The notes under the pieces are model-generated. The model was not told the DNA's origin. It did no database searches and worked only from the letters and a program-made list of their open reading frames with translations. From the NCBI GenBank assembly GCA_036852015.1, contig JAANDG010000217.1, forward strand, positions 1 to 64,000: DNA of 64,000 nt. Direction: 5' to 3'. Position numbers and translations under genes: made by a program. Numbering within the stretch: position 1 is the first letter of the stretch; each line of letters begins with the position of its first letter. Below, piece by piece: positions 1-11,700 of this stretch. The DNA comes from Pelodera strongyloides. Lineage: Eukaryota > Nematoda > Chromadorea > Rhabditida > Rhabditidae.

Positions 1-616
1 AGAGAGGAATCTTAAGTATTAAGCTTCATGAAGTATGATTAGAAATATCATGTGGAACGTTACTATACAAAACAGTGAATTCATATAATTCAGCGGCGTA
101 CATCATGGGCAGCTTGCAGGTCCTTCAGCAGCTCAATAATCGGTCCTTCAGCAGCTCAATAAATGCAAATCTGCTTTCAAAAGGTGTTCGGACAGCGCAG
201 CGCAGAACGGAAACAAAAACAACAAGCAAAACAAACTTTCCTTTTCTGTTTTTGACAATTTTGAAAAAAAAAATGTTCACATAAACTATCCTACGCGGGA
301 GTACAAATTACGAAAATTAGGGCGCTTTTGCGGCGATAGCGGGCGCGCGCCCTCCAAAGTTCATTGGCTACAATTGGGAGTATTTTACTGCTTTTTTCGA
401 ACAACGGCGAGCTGTTAGAAAACGGTATACCATATTAAAATCGGTTAATAAAATACTATATTAGACTCGATGCAAACGAGAGCACTCCTTACAGCCGTCA
501 GTCTACAGTAAGATGGCATATCATCGATCTCGAATTCTCAAGAGAAACCCTATGTTTTCAGAATATTGCTATTCAAGTAAATATTACATAAAAAGACTTT
601 ATTCACAAAAACATGA

Positions 617-692
617 CACAGTGGCAAACGCCTTGTTCCACGCCACCGGTCGCTGGTTCGAGCACGGCCCGGAACCCCCTCACCCCAACAAA
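617..692 (+). repeat. tRNA-derived repeat (SINE-like head)
   Basis: The stretch carries an A-box-like sequence (AGTGGCAAACG) and a B-box-like GGTTCGAGCAC at tRNA-like spacing, but I could not draw a full cloverleaf. This suggests a tRNA-derived SINE or tRNA pseudogene rather than a working tRNA gene. Confidence 0.4.
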
Positions 693-1734
693 GGCGTAAA
701 AGTTGGTGGCTGGGTAAAACCGGCGAAGATAAATCTGCTCCTCGAGCAGCCTCCGGGAAGTGCAAAGGCCAGTTCATCCGTCTTCAGAAATGAACCGGGC
801 CCCGGTGCACCGTTTCTGCGGATTCGGTTGATATAACCCGGTACACTTTCTCTTCATTTTTTATTTATTTTTTCATCTTTTATATTAAGAGTTACCATCT
901 CTCCTCTGTCTACCACCTAAAATCTACATGCTATCGAGCACTGGGTGTTTATGCAACCCAAAACCTCGGACAATTTGAAAACATTCAACGGGATCGTACA
1001 CAATTCTTGTGTGTTGTAGAGATTTTAGACTAAACACTGTTAACCTTTTTTAATTAAAATATGACACATTTCATAATTGTTATTGAGTGCTATTTTTGTG
1101 AAACGATTTTGCACTCGTTCGACCAAGAGGATTTCGTTTTTAGAATAAGGAGACCATATAGGAGAAGCATCTTATTATATAAAGTTGGGAGCTGTGTTTG
1201 GTTGTTTGATTGATTGATTGTGTGTTTGGATGATGTGCGTTACGCTCAGGAAGTAGGATTGGTTCAGTAGTTCATGTTCCCATGCACTGAGCCATCTCAC
1301 ATCCCGAGCGCCCCTCTCACAAAAGTCCAAAAAAGGCTGCATATACGGAATGTGTGTGGTATATCGTTCGGGCGCGTCGGCGGCGCTCAAAGTACTTCGA
1401 TTAAAATACAAGGAACATACAAATCTAGAGCGCAACAAAAGAAGCAATAAAGCGAGGATTTTAGCATTATTTTTTGAATCACTTTTGAATCCACGTTCCA
1501 CGTATGTATGAAATAAAAATGTACTAGAAGGTCGCCTCAGGCGGTGCAGCCGTCTGGTATTCCATAATTGGACGTAAAAAGTATAATGTTTAAGAAAAGC
1601 AGAGAGATTTAGCCGAACAATGCACTTTAGGATGTGATTTGCAGTGAACATTGCAGACGGACTATTATTTCAATATGCGCACTAAAACAAGTCCGATGAG
1701 ATCAAAATACCGAGATCGTGAACAGTGTCGATCT

Positions 1735-2034
1735 TATGGGGTTTCCATGTATGCGATTCGCGGTTGCGAAAATGACAAACCGCTGTCCATGTTCAAGTCA
1801 TTTTACATGCATGTCAACTGCCTACCGTAACCCATGCGAATCGCACGTTTGACATGGTCCTGCAGCGAAAGTGTATATCACATCCATACTATTTGAAATA
1901 GATCCGTACTGTTTTGAAATAGATCTATACTAGATTCAAAATCGCTGCGGGACCTTGTCATTTACATTGCTTCGAGCATGGACAGGCATTTGTTATTTTC
2001 GCAAGTGTGAATCGCATACATGGAAACCCCATAA
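1735..2034. mobile_element. MITE, about 300 bp, long terminal inverted repeats
   Basis: The left end CTTATGGGGTTTCCATGTAT is repeated exactly in inverse at the right end near 2014-2033, and the inverted match goes on inward with mismatches (GCGATTCGC against its complement; AAATGAC and GACATG segments). There is no coding capacity, so this is a non-autonomous inverted-repeat element. Its superfamily cannot be told because no clear target-site duplication was seen. Confidence 0.8.
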
Positions 2035-2332
2035 GGGAAGAAAGAGCCATGAATTTCCAGGTGGACTTCCTACTGATCCCCAATTGAGAGGTGCTGGCAT
2101 TTAAGCTAGGACATTTTCATTTTACGTGGTTGGCCAATTTAGTAAATTTACTTGTCTTTATTGCTATTTTGAAACTAGTTGAGCAGACACGCAAATTTGT
2201 GCGTTTCCAAAAAGCGGGCGAGCGCACAGTATATTGGCTCCGCCTATTTTGTACACAACATTGTGGCACGTTGCATGCAATAGGTTTCTGGAAAAGGTCT
2301 CGGAGCGAAAAAGGAGAGAGTGTGACCAATTA

Positions 2333-2574
2333 AGAGACAGCGGACGGTAAAACATTTTGCGCACGTTCGCACTTTGTTTGCTGGATTATTCCGATCCCGC
2401 CCGGGCGGCCCGATATTTGTATAATATGCATTACTTCGGTGTACACTGAATAAAGTATTCATATAAATTAGGTTTCAATCGGGGCTCCCATTCTAGCAAC
2501 GCATATAGCAGAGACAGCGGACAGTAAAACATTTTGCGCACGTTCGCAGTTAAAGTTTGTGGATTATTCCGATC
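2333..2574. repeat. Direct duplication of about 65 bp
   Basis: A block beginning GAGACAGCGGACGGTAAAAC at 2333-2397 recurs with few changes at 2511-2574 (it contains CATTTTGCGCACGTTCGCA and GGATTATTCCGATCCC in both). The copies lie about 178 bases apart, just upstream of the first gene, so they may flank promoter sequence; that is a guess. Confidence 0.75.
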
Positions 2575-2670
2575 CCTACGGACGAAGCTATCGTTCTCCG
2601 TCCCTTCGTGTTCTATCTGCTGTTTTGTTTTTCTCGATCTCTTTTAATTTCTTGTTCTAGTACCAACACG

Positions 2671-2682
2671 TGTTGCTTTCAG
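2671..2682 (+). promoter_or_regulatory. Probable spliced-leader acceptor of the M3-like gene
   Basis: TGTTGCTTTCAG lies 26 bases before the start codon, with no donor upstream in a coding context. A strong 3' splice site just ahead of the first ATG is the usual sign of trans-splicing in nematodes. Confidence 0.55.
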
Positions 2683-2707
2683 GCCACTCCGTTGCTGTGC
2701 TGCATGT

Positions 2708-5700
2708 ATGATGAACGGTGTTTTGCTACGATGTAAGACTCAGGCCCTGCGTTCGTTGACGTCTTCACGCCATCGTCACGGACTATCGAAAAATGTATGA
2801 CTTGTAATTGTTTTACTTCTAACCTCCCGGCTTATATAGAAATCCGTAGTTGCGACTGTTTTATTGTATTTTTTCTTCAAATTTACTTATGTACAGGTTG
2901 GCTCATCTTCGACTTCTCCACGTCTACTTTTACCTAACAGTACGAAGTCGGTGCAACTCCAACAAAGAAGGAATATCATCTTCAAGATGGGAAATGCAAC
3001 ACCGCCACGCGTCACCGGTTACTATGTTGTGTTAGTTTTTTTTTGTGATACTGCAACGATGAAAGAAAATGATTCTGTTTTTGTGAGAAATCGTACATGA
3101 TAAAAATATTAATATGAAGACAAATTAAGCAGAATCATGAATCGTTATCTTACGAAATCACTCGAGTAGTTTTAACTTACACTCACAGTGCACTGCAAAA
3201 TAAACATAATCAACGTATGTCCTAATACTCTAATACAATTATATAGATTTCCCGTGATTCCCGAGGAAACTGTGGAAAACAATCCATTCATCAGAAATAT
3301 ATCAGCGAACGAGGATTGGCCAAAGTTGGCGACCGCTTCACCCAGGGAAATGTAGGTTCCTTGTTCCTTATGTTTATGTTGTTGAGTTATAAATCGGGAG
3401 AGTGATTCTATAGTGCAAACCCAAACTATGTTAGCGCTATCGCGCTAACAAAGGATAAAGATCATCTCATATTTCTTTCTTCCGCACAGCTGAGCAGGAT
3501 AGACGACGAATTCCAGTTTCCAAATTGCTCGGAGTGAAGTGAAGCATTCATAGAATATCGAAAAGAAAGAACTTTGTCGTTTTTGAAGATGGACTATATT
3601 TGTCGTTTAGGTACGAGGGCACTGTGAGACTGCTAATGGAATATGGAGCGACTGTGCAGGAGCACACGGAACATTTGGAGAAGAGTAATTCTTATTTTTT
3701 TTATGAATAGTTTGTGCGGTTATTTTTGTCTGTGTCGCATGAAGGCACGCAAATTATATTTTATGAGCCGAAGCCTTCAACTATGGATTGTATACTTTGA
3801 GTTTATTAAAGTTTTTGTATGGGATATGGAATCGGAGTGGTGAATATGGCCTCTGGATAAGTCCCCTGAAAACATGTATATGCTATTTTATTTGTATTCC
3901 ATTTCAGCCGCAAACAATCCGGATGAAGTGCGCACATTCGAGAATACAGTTGATCCCCTCCTGACAGAAGAGTATGAGGTAGTACCATTTTATTTATTTA
4001 TGAATAACAAAATTTCCACACTAGAAGAGAGGGATGGAAGACTTCAAGAGGTAAGGAATTCCACGATCTGACTACGCGCCCTTGGTAGAAGTGACGTGAT
4101 ACTAATACAGCTTATTGATCACATACGTCGAAACAAATGGACAATGGACATCCTAAAATGAACGTGCTTCACAACATTTCTCACTAAAAAGGGGCCAAAC
4201 AAGCGTCAGTGCAAATGATATTGTAAATACCGCATTGGTATCAAATAATGTAATTTTTTTTCTTTTTCAATTATTCCCTCAGGTCAACTTCGCCTTCCAA
4301 ACACTGATGTTGAAGATGCTAACAGATTGGCCCGATTCAAGTCGTATTCTTTTTGATGCCGATTTACACCACGTAAGTGTTGTAATGGTTTAAATTATGA
4401 TAAAGGTTTATTGGTTACCTAAGTGACATATAATCAAAATGCAACCCTAAGACTGGAAAACATCCCATACTGACAAGTGACAAGGGGCCTTAGTAATTAC
4501 TTAATATTTCAACTGGAATAGTGACGATTTGTTTGTTTACATTGCAAGGACATTGGACATGTGAGTGTCCTGCTTTATTTGCATAGGGTATTTCGTTTTT
4601 TGTACTGTATTTTTTAATGTTTCTCTGATGTCTGTTTTTTTTATATAGTGAACCTACGTTTCACGTTCCACATTACGTGACTATCGTGTATCTTTAGATC
4701 AAAATCATGTGCGCTCGTGATCATATGGAAAAATTGACAAACGAGGAGTTCCAGAAGACAATCAAGGTAGTTTGTTTTATTATTCTTTAACTATGACCGC
4801 TGTGTTTTATCGAATTTAGGTATGTTGTTTTTAGGCCGTGAGCTTGTAAGTTTATTTAATATGAAAATTTCATGGGTGGTTCGCTGGTAACCTACCTTGT
4901 CGGCAGCCTTATTGTGTGACTTCAAATCAGTTGTGTGAATTCAGGACCTGTATGAAAAGAAGGACGGTCTGAACGAATGGCAACTTCGTCTGTTGGAGTG
5001 GTACTTACTTGAGGTATCTTTTAACTGCATGTATAAGCCAGTCACCAGCCAGGGGACATTTTTCTATCAAAAATTTTGATCTGTGTTTGATATTAGTCAC
5101 ATTTTGACATTGTATGATATATGTCTGCTGAAGTAGTTTGACCAATACTCGATTTTTATTTTATTCCGTTCCCTTCTGCTTTCCGTGCGAATGTAAAACA
5201 AAAACATCGCACGAAAGGGGAATTGCAATCGGTACAGTATAGTACAGGGACAGACAACTGTTCTAGTGAATATTGTTTTTTTTATAGATCAAAGCAAGTG
5301 GTTTTGACAAGAAAGACGAGAAGACAAGGAAACTAATTGGAAGTTGGAGCAAGTTCATTGACGAATACAGGAGCAAGTACATGTAGGTTTTTTGTGGGGG
5401 GGGGGGGGGGTTAGGTGGCGCAGTGCCTAAGTCGCTGTTTCAAGAGCGGCGCATGCACTGCGGCTCGTCGGTTCGTCTCCTGCCCCGGGCACACCAAGCC
5501 TTCTCATTAGAGTTTTATGACGTCCATCATTTTTTATATGAATTTGGCGAATTATGGTTAGGGTGTAAGTGAAAAATCGAAGAATTGAGGGATATAGAAT
5601 TGTGGATGTTATTTGAAGAGTGCAAAACTGCAAAAAAATTCAAAAGAGCACAACCCAAGCCCCCGCCCCCTTTCTTTCACATTAGTTCAAGTCGGAAGGA

Positions 5701-8700
5701 AAGTATATATAGGACCTTCCTGTCTTCGATGATTGGATATTGTTCTGGTATTGCATGCTTGTTATGTTATAAGAGGATTTATGTACAATATAAAGAAACG
5801 TAAAATCAATAAAAACATAATGAAATGAACTTAAACAGATCTACAGATCTCACATTGTGGAGGTGTCAGCCCTCTACTTAGTGCCTTTATCTTTCAGCAC
5901 CAATGTAATGGCCACAAACGATCAAAATACATTCACCGTCACGGATCCGTCTGTTCTGAAAGGAGCACCTCCGCACATTCTCCAGAAGCTGGCTGTTGAT
6001 CCGTATGTTTTGTTTTATTTGGAGTTCAGTTCTGATTTCAGATCATTGAACTTAAATACTAATTGCAACTTGCAACCAAAATGACATCACCGTTCCAATA
6101 CCTACAAAACGAAACATATAATCGCAGTCACAACATGCAAAATATATAACTCTTTATTCAAAGCAATACAATTTAACATACAAACAGTGGCAAGAAAAGA
6201 GATAAACATACACATACACACAGGCTAGTCACGTTTAAGAGGCCCAGCTACTCACGCGGTGCGATAATGCAATTATGCAATTCATTGTTTTATTTGTCTT
6301 CTGCCGCATATTCGCTTAGTTTGTGAGAATTGAGAATTCGAATTTTAGCTTGCTGACTCCAAATTGTTGTGTGATTTGCTTATGATTTCATGATCTTTCC
6401 AGAAACAACTGGGAAACGGGCCCATGGAGAGCCAGCATGACGCCGCATTCTATTCTGCCATTTTTGCAGTACTGTGGCGATAGACAGGTGAGATCTTCGG
6501 TTTATGATGATCTATTTATTATTATTACTATTATTTGTTGTTCTTGGTTCTTATTGATGAACTGTGTTCTGTGCACGGTTTAAGATGATTATAGCTTGTA
6601 GCTACTTGATATTTTTTTATGTTAGATATTACTAGTTTGTAATGCGCTTGATTTGCAACCTACGTGGGTCCGTGGATGACGCATTTGTTGAATCCTCGCT
6701 ATTTCACATGCTCAGTTCAACTATTTACTGATAAAGGCTTAGAAACGTATATGAGAAGTATCGGTTATATATTTGCATACGCATAATTGAATGCTAATGA
6801 ACATGGCGTTCTAGTTTATCAGAGTTTATCGCTTCCTTGGCCGACTTCACTTGGGCCCATTTGCCCTCTACTAGAGTTAATCTCTTCCCTGCCAGACATC
6901 ACTTGGGTTGGTTTGCCCTCTTATTCGAGGAGTTTATCTTATTTCGTGGCTGAGGTCACTAGTGGCTAGTATTTGCCCGATTCTGTCATCTATTCGACCT
7001 ACACGCAAGTTATTAGGCCTATTGAGCCTTTGTGTTTTCCCCAGTCTTTCTACTCTCCTGGCTGTCGTGCCCAGCCAGGTGCCCGTGTGTGTGGCCTGCC
7101 CGTATTGGAGTGCGGTGGATGTGGACTCCTGAACCCCAGTTATCTGAGAAGAATCTGAAGAGGCCCCGTGGAACTGCGACGTTCCTTTCAGCGACCCTAA
7201 GCCCATATTACCTTTACATAGTCGCATAAACCATTTACACACTGCCCTGTGTTGTTATATGCCGTGATAGCCCTGGCAAGGTTTTTCAGTGGTGCACCGT
7301 TCGGACCGATTCACTATTCCGACAATTCACTATCCAGGAAAAAAGAAGAGTAAGTCCCATTTTTATTGGAAAAAGAGACATTGTCCAATTGATATATTTT
7401 TTTTATAAAAGAGGCATTAGTCCCAATTTGATGAAAGAGAAAAGAGGCATTTAGCCCAGTGAAAAGAGCCCGGAGGAAAAGATAACTCTCCAAGACAAAA
7501 CCATGGGCCAACTTGTTTTGTTCCCTTTGTATTTTGTCTTGTTTCACTCGATCTACGTCTACGTGGATCGTGTTCCAGATTGTCTGCGGACGATTTCGGT
7601 TAATTGGAGCTTGCTCCTAACATTGACTACCCCGGTGGTCTACCTATTGGAGCTTGCTCCTACCCCTAAAGGCTGCATTCAGTCATCAGTGGAGCTTTCT
7701 CCTTCTTTCATTGACTGTAGGCAGTCTGCATTGATCGAAATTCTAAATTGTTCTCGAGGAATACTTCAGCCTGCAATCAGGAATAATTCGCTAGGAGACT
7801 GACCTAAATATATTGTTAACGAAGAGTGAATTCTCGAAATGTTTCAAATGTTTGAAATTAATAAATTTTCTGCAGGAATAAAAAAAAACGTATGCGTCCA
7901 ATCTAGCGTGGTGAATACGGCCTCAGCAAGAATTTTCTATGAAAAAGCACAGCCCTGAAAATTCCGTGACGCGGATCAAATTCTGGGATGGAACGTGTTT
8001 CTCAATTGGCCCTTACTGTCGGTCGAAAGTTACGAGAAGTGCACCGTTGTTGTACAATAATTACGTGTCGTAATGTTATGAAGGGCATTCGTATTCTTTT
8101 ATTGACATTCTTTGGTAATTGAAAACAATGGTAAAGTCAAGAAAAGCTTGTTTCGTAAATGCTTTATGAAAGCGTGAAGTGCGGAATTCATTAATTACTG
8201 AAAAACGGTAGTTATAATAAAAAAAAAATATTGAAAAAAAAAATATATATTTGTGGAAAAAAAATTGAAAGAAAAATCATTACACAAAACATTTAGATTA
8301 TTGCCTCGTATTCGTATGTACAATAACCTGTAACTGAAAATTTCGTAAATCAATTTAAAACTTTACGAGCACACTGAGTGTTTGTTGAAAAAAAAACTGC
8401 AGGAATCTTCAAAGCGAAGTGATGGCCTGAATAGTACAATTGCTATCAATAATTTTCAAGGAAGTTTCCAAGCTCGGTCAAACATTGCAATCCTGCTCAT
8501 AAAGGATAAACTGTTAAACCAAGCAATATCAGTTACAAAAATCAATATTTACGGTTCAATATTCGGCAGAAGGAATTATTTATTATTTGCAGCAATTCTC
8601 AAAGAAAGCGAGCACATAAGGTATGCTGCGAAAGTGCCACCAAACACAACACTGAAAGCACTCTTGTTCTGATTGACAGTTGTAAAAGTACAGTGTTCAG

Positions 8701-11700
8701 AGAGGAACACTAATTACCAAAGAAAAAAATCAGTTAACCCATATTCAATAGAAAACGGGCACAGTATTGAGAGAGTGAAGTCCCATCAAAGAGAGCAAGT
8801 ATAATTTACAGTAATGTTGGACACAGCTTAAGAAATTGTGAAAATTACAAAAATAAGCCCTAATTTATTTTAATCCACGTGTTCAATTCATGATATATGA
8901 AAAAACCGAAAACGACCACCCAATACAGAGTAGTTACGAAAATCCTTGTTCAAAGTTCAGTTTTTTACAACTTCCTTAATTTTCCAAACAGGAAAATATT
9001 CGAAAATCCGCATGGTAGAAATGCGAGATAAATTTTTCGATACGCAAGACATGTCTACAGCTTGAATACTTTCCTTACATGAATTCCACTAAACATTATC
9101 AGTCTATAGAAGTTTCCAGAAACATAAATTTCATTAGTAAGTCAGAATTGAGAAAATTGTAAATTGGCATTTAAAGCAGAAATAGTCAGTACCCATTCGC
9201 GAGAAATCCAAAGTAAAATTCTTAGAGACTTCACGCTCAATTGCAGATTACATCAATTGCAGAGGACAATAGGTTTCATATCTTCGTAATTATTATACAC
9301 TTTTTTACAAAAAGGTCTGTCCTCAGAAAGGTCTGAAAGGTAACAAAAAGGTCTGTCTCTTACCTATACAAAGCAGAACTATTCCATTCCAATTTCGAAC
9401 ATTTATCTGAAAACAAAAATGTCTAAATTAGAATACGCAACTCGGTAAAAATTGCAAAATTTACATGGGAAAGTGTGAGTATTCATGTTCATATTATGAA
9501 GAGCTTGATACTAAGTAAGTACAATGTGTATAAATAAGACATGAAGGAAAGGGAGATTGCGTGAAAATTGCAAAAATATGTCCATTTTTATCATAATCAA
9601 CGTGTTCTCATTTCGGAAATTATGAACGATTTTTCTCGAAAGTGGCCACCAACTAGAACATGTTAGTGTCGAAACGTCGCGCTCAAAGTACACGGACGTC
9701 AGAAAGTTAAGAAATGGTTGAAATACATACCCTATTAAAACCAATTATGTTCACCAATTTTCGAGATTTCGAGACCACAAGTTAACCGTAAAACCGAGGA
9801 ACAGTACTCAAAGATCCAAAGATAGACCACTTATTTACATAAAACTAATATTTTTGAGACTTCACACTCAATTGCAGATTGCATCAGCAATTGAGTGGTT
9901 GAGCTGCCGAGATATAGTCAACTAATGATCCTCATAATAATTCTCATGAATCTATGTAAAATTCTGAGGACTACGCATTCAATTGCAGATTACATCAGCA
10001 ATTGCGCTGTTGATAAACGCGGTGCATTTGGATCAGAAAATTTGTCAGGAAATTTTGGCAATTAATACAAATCCGAAAGTGCGTTCGGTGAATTAGCAAG
10101 GATATGCTCCAGCAGGCCAATACGCTTCGTATCTGCATAATTTTTGTACAAAAGGATCTATCCTCAGATATATTTCACCTGTCGGAAACAAGCTTATTCG
10201 AATTTCGAATTTTGAAAAAAAAAATATCTAAATTTGAATACGGAAGACACACTGAAAATTGAAAAATTTGCGTGGGAAACAATGAGAGTATTCATGCTCA
10301 AATTATGAATACAAAGTACAGGGCGTTTGTTAAATCAGGAAAGAAATACTAATAGTCAGACATGAAGAATAGTGAATCGGAGAACCCAACCGGAACAAAT
10401 GCACAAGACCCGCGTGGCAGGCGACAAGACCATTCATTATATGTATAGTAGTGAAATTTTTGTAGCTAAAAGGCTATACAGAGAGTGTGATAAAAGACAA
10501 AAAAAAACTTGTTCGGAGTGTTGAATCCTCGCTATTTCACATGCTCAGTTCAACTATTTACTGATAAAGGCTTAGAAACGTATATGAGAAGTATCGGTTA
10601 TATATTTGCATACGCATAATTGAATGCTAATGAACATGGCGTTCTAGTTTATCAGAGTTTATCGCTTCCTTGGCCGACTTCACTTGGGCCCATTTGCCCT
10701 CTACTAGAGTTAATCTCTTCCCTGCCAGACATCACTTGGGTTGGTTTGCCCTCTTATTCGAGGAGTTTATCTTATTTCGTGGCTGAGGTCACTAGTGGCT
10801 AGTATTTGCCCGATTCTGTCATCTATTCGACCTACACGCAAGTTATTAGGCCTATTGAGCCTTTGTGTTTTCCCCAGTCTTTCTACTCTCCTGGCTGTCG
10901 TGCCCAGCCAGGTGCCCGTGTGTGTGGCCTGCCCGTATTGGAGTGCGGTGGATGTGGACTCCTGAACCCCAGTTATCTGAGAAGAATCTGAAGAGGCCCC
11001 GTGGAACTGCGACGTTCCTTTCAGCGACCCTAAGCCCATATTACCTTTACATAGTCGCATAAACCATTTACACACTGCCCTGTGTTGTTATATGCCGTGA
11101 TAACCCTGGCAAGGTTATTCAGCATTAGCGATTTATTTTTTGCTTAAGTAAATTAGGTCTCCCATACTGTGTTTTGTTTGTAAATGTAAATAAATAGTTT
11201 GTTAGTAATGTCAATGCCAATTATATAATTATGTACAAAATAATTTTTTTTAGCTTCGTGCTGCCGCTTGGGAGAAGTGGATCAGCAAGGCTTCATTCGA
11301 TCACGATTTCTACAACAATTCAATCAATATCGAGGAGCTGAGACACAATAAGTAGGTTCTTAGTTCTTTACGTGAAGCCGGAAGCGTATCTTGACGTCAA
11401 ATGATGCCTGTGCTCAACCTATTATGTCATTTGTTAGGTGGTGCTGATTGCTGATATTTAATAAGAATCATAATCACTGATGTTCATGCTTCATGTTCAC
11501 TTTTTGTATGTTTTTTTAGATTTAGGGTAATTTTGTAAGATTTTGGATTATAACCTTTCAACATTTATTTCACTACTTCTTTGATAGCGGATTCCACTGG
11601 TTAAACGTGCCCTGGTGCATAATAATGTATAAGTTATTAAATTAAGAGTAATATATTTGTGAGTGGAGCTATATTAAAGAAGTTTTCAGCGAAGGATTGG

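Larger units (their letters stand above)
1..2675. other. Gene-free upstream region with repeats
   Basis: No exon with a convincing protein was found. Open frames at 513-836 (+) and 1175-1651 (-) show no domain and no splice context, and the second lies over dispersed repeats. A block near 300-350 is GC-rich (runs of GCGCGC) and could be regulatory, but nothing proves it. The stretch holds a tRNA-like repeat, a MITE and a direct duplication, listed separately. A short motif CGCCTCAGGCGG near 1537 recurs in related context near 57.25, 61.34 and 62.34 kb, so it marks a small dispersed repeat. Confidence 0.6.
6686..11121 (+). mobile_element. Complete non-coding LTR retroelement (LARD-like)
   Basis: Two direct repeats of exactly 603 bases (6686-7288 and 10519-11121) start TGTTG and end TTCA. 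They flank 3230 bases of unique DNA and are bounded by the 5-base target duplication GCATT (6681-6685 and 11122-11126). Reading by eye, the LTRs differ at only about two sites near the 3' end, so the insertion looks young. Right after the left LTR comes a possible primer-binding site beginning GTGGTGCACCGTTCGG. No gag, protease, reverse transcriptase or integrase frame is present; the longest internal frame is about 99 codons. The element lies in intron 11 of the M3-like gene in the same orientation and is presumably spliced out. Orientation was inferred from the primer-binding site, so it is tentative. Confidence 0.93.

Noticed and set aside
513..836. 107-codon open frame upstream of the first gene
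   Set aside because: No domain, overlaps a tRNA-derived repeat, and has an equally open antisense frame.
1175..1651. 158-codon minus-strand frame
   Set aside because: Composition is repeat-like, no splice context, and it runs over the dispersed CGCCTCAGGCGG repeat.
3488..3536. Possible extra exon of the M3-like gene
   Set aside because: It follows a good acceptor, but joining it after 3351 gives an immediate stop, while 3351 to 3611 keeps the frame.
6787..7242. Several 60-100 codon frames in the LTRs, repeated at 10620-11075
   Set aside because: They overlap in many frames on both strands and appear twice only because the LTR is duplicated; no domain is visible.
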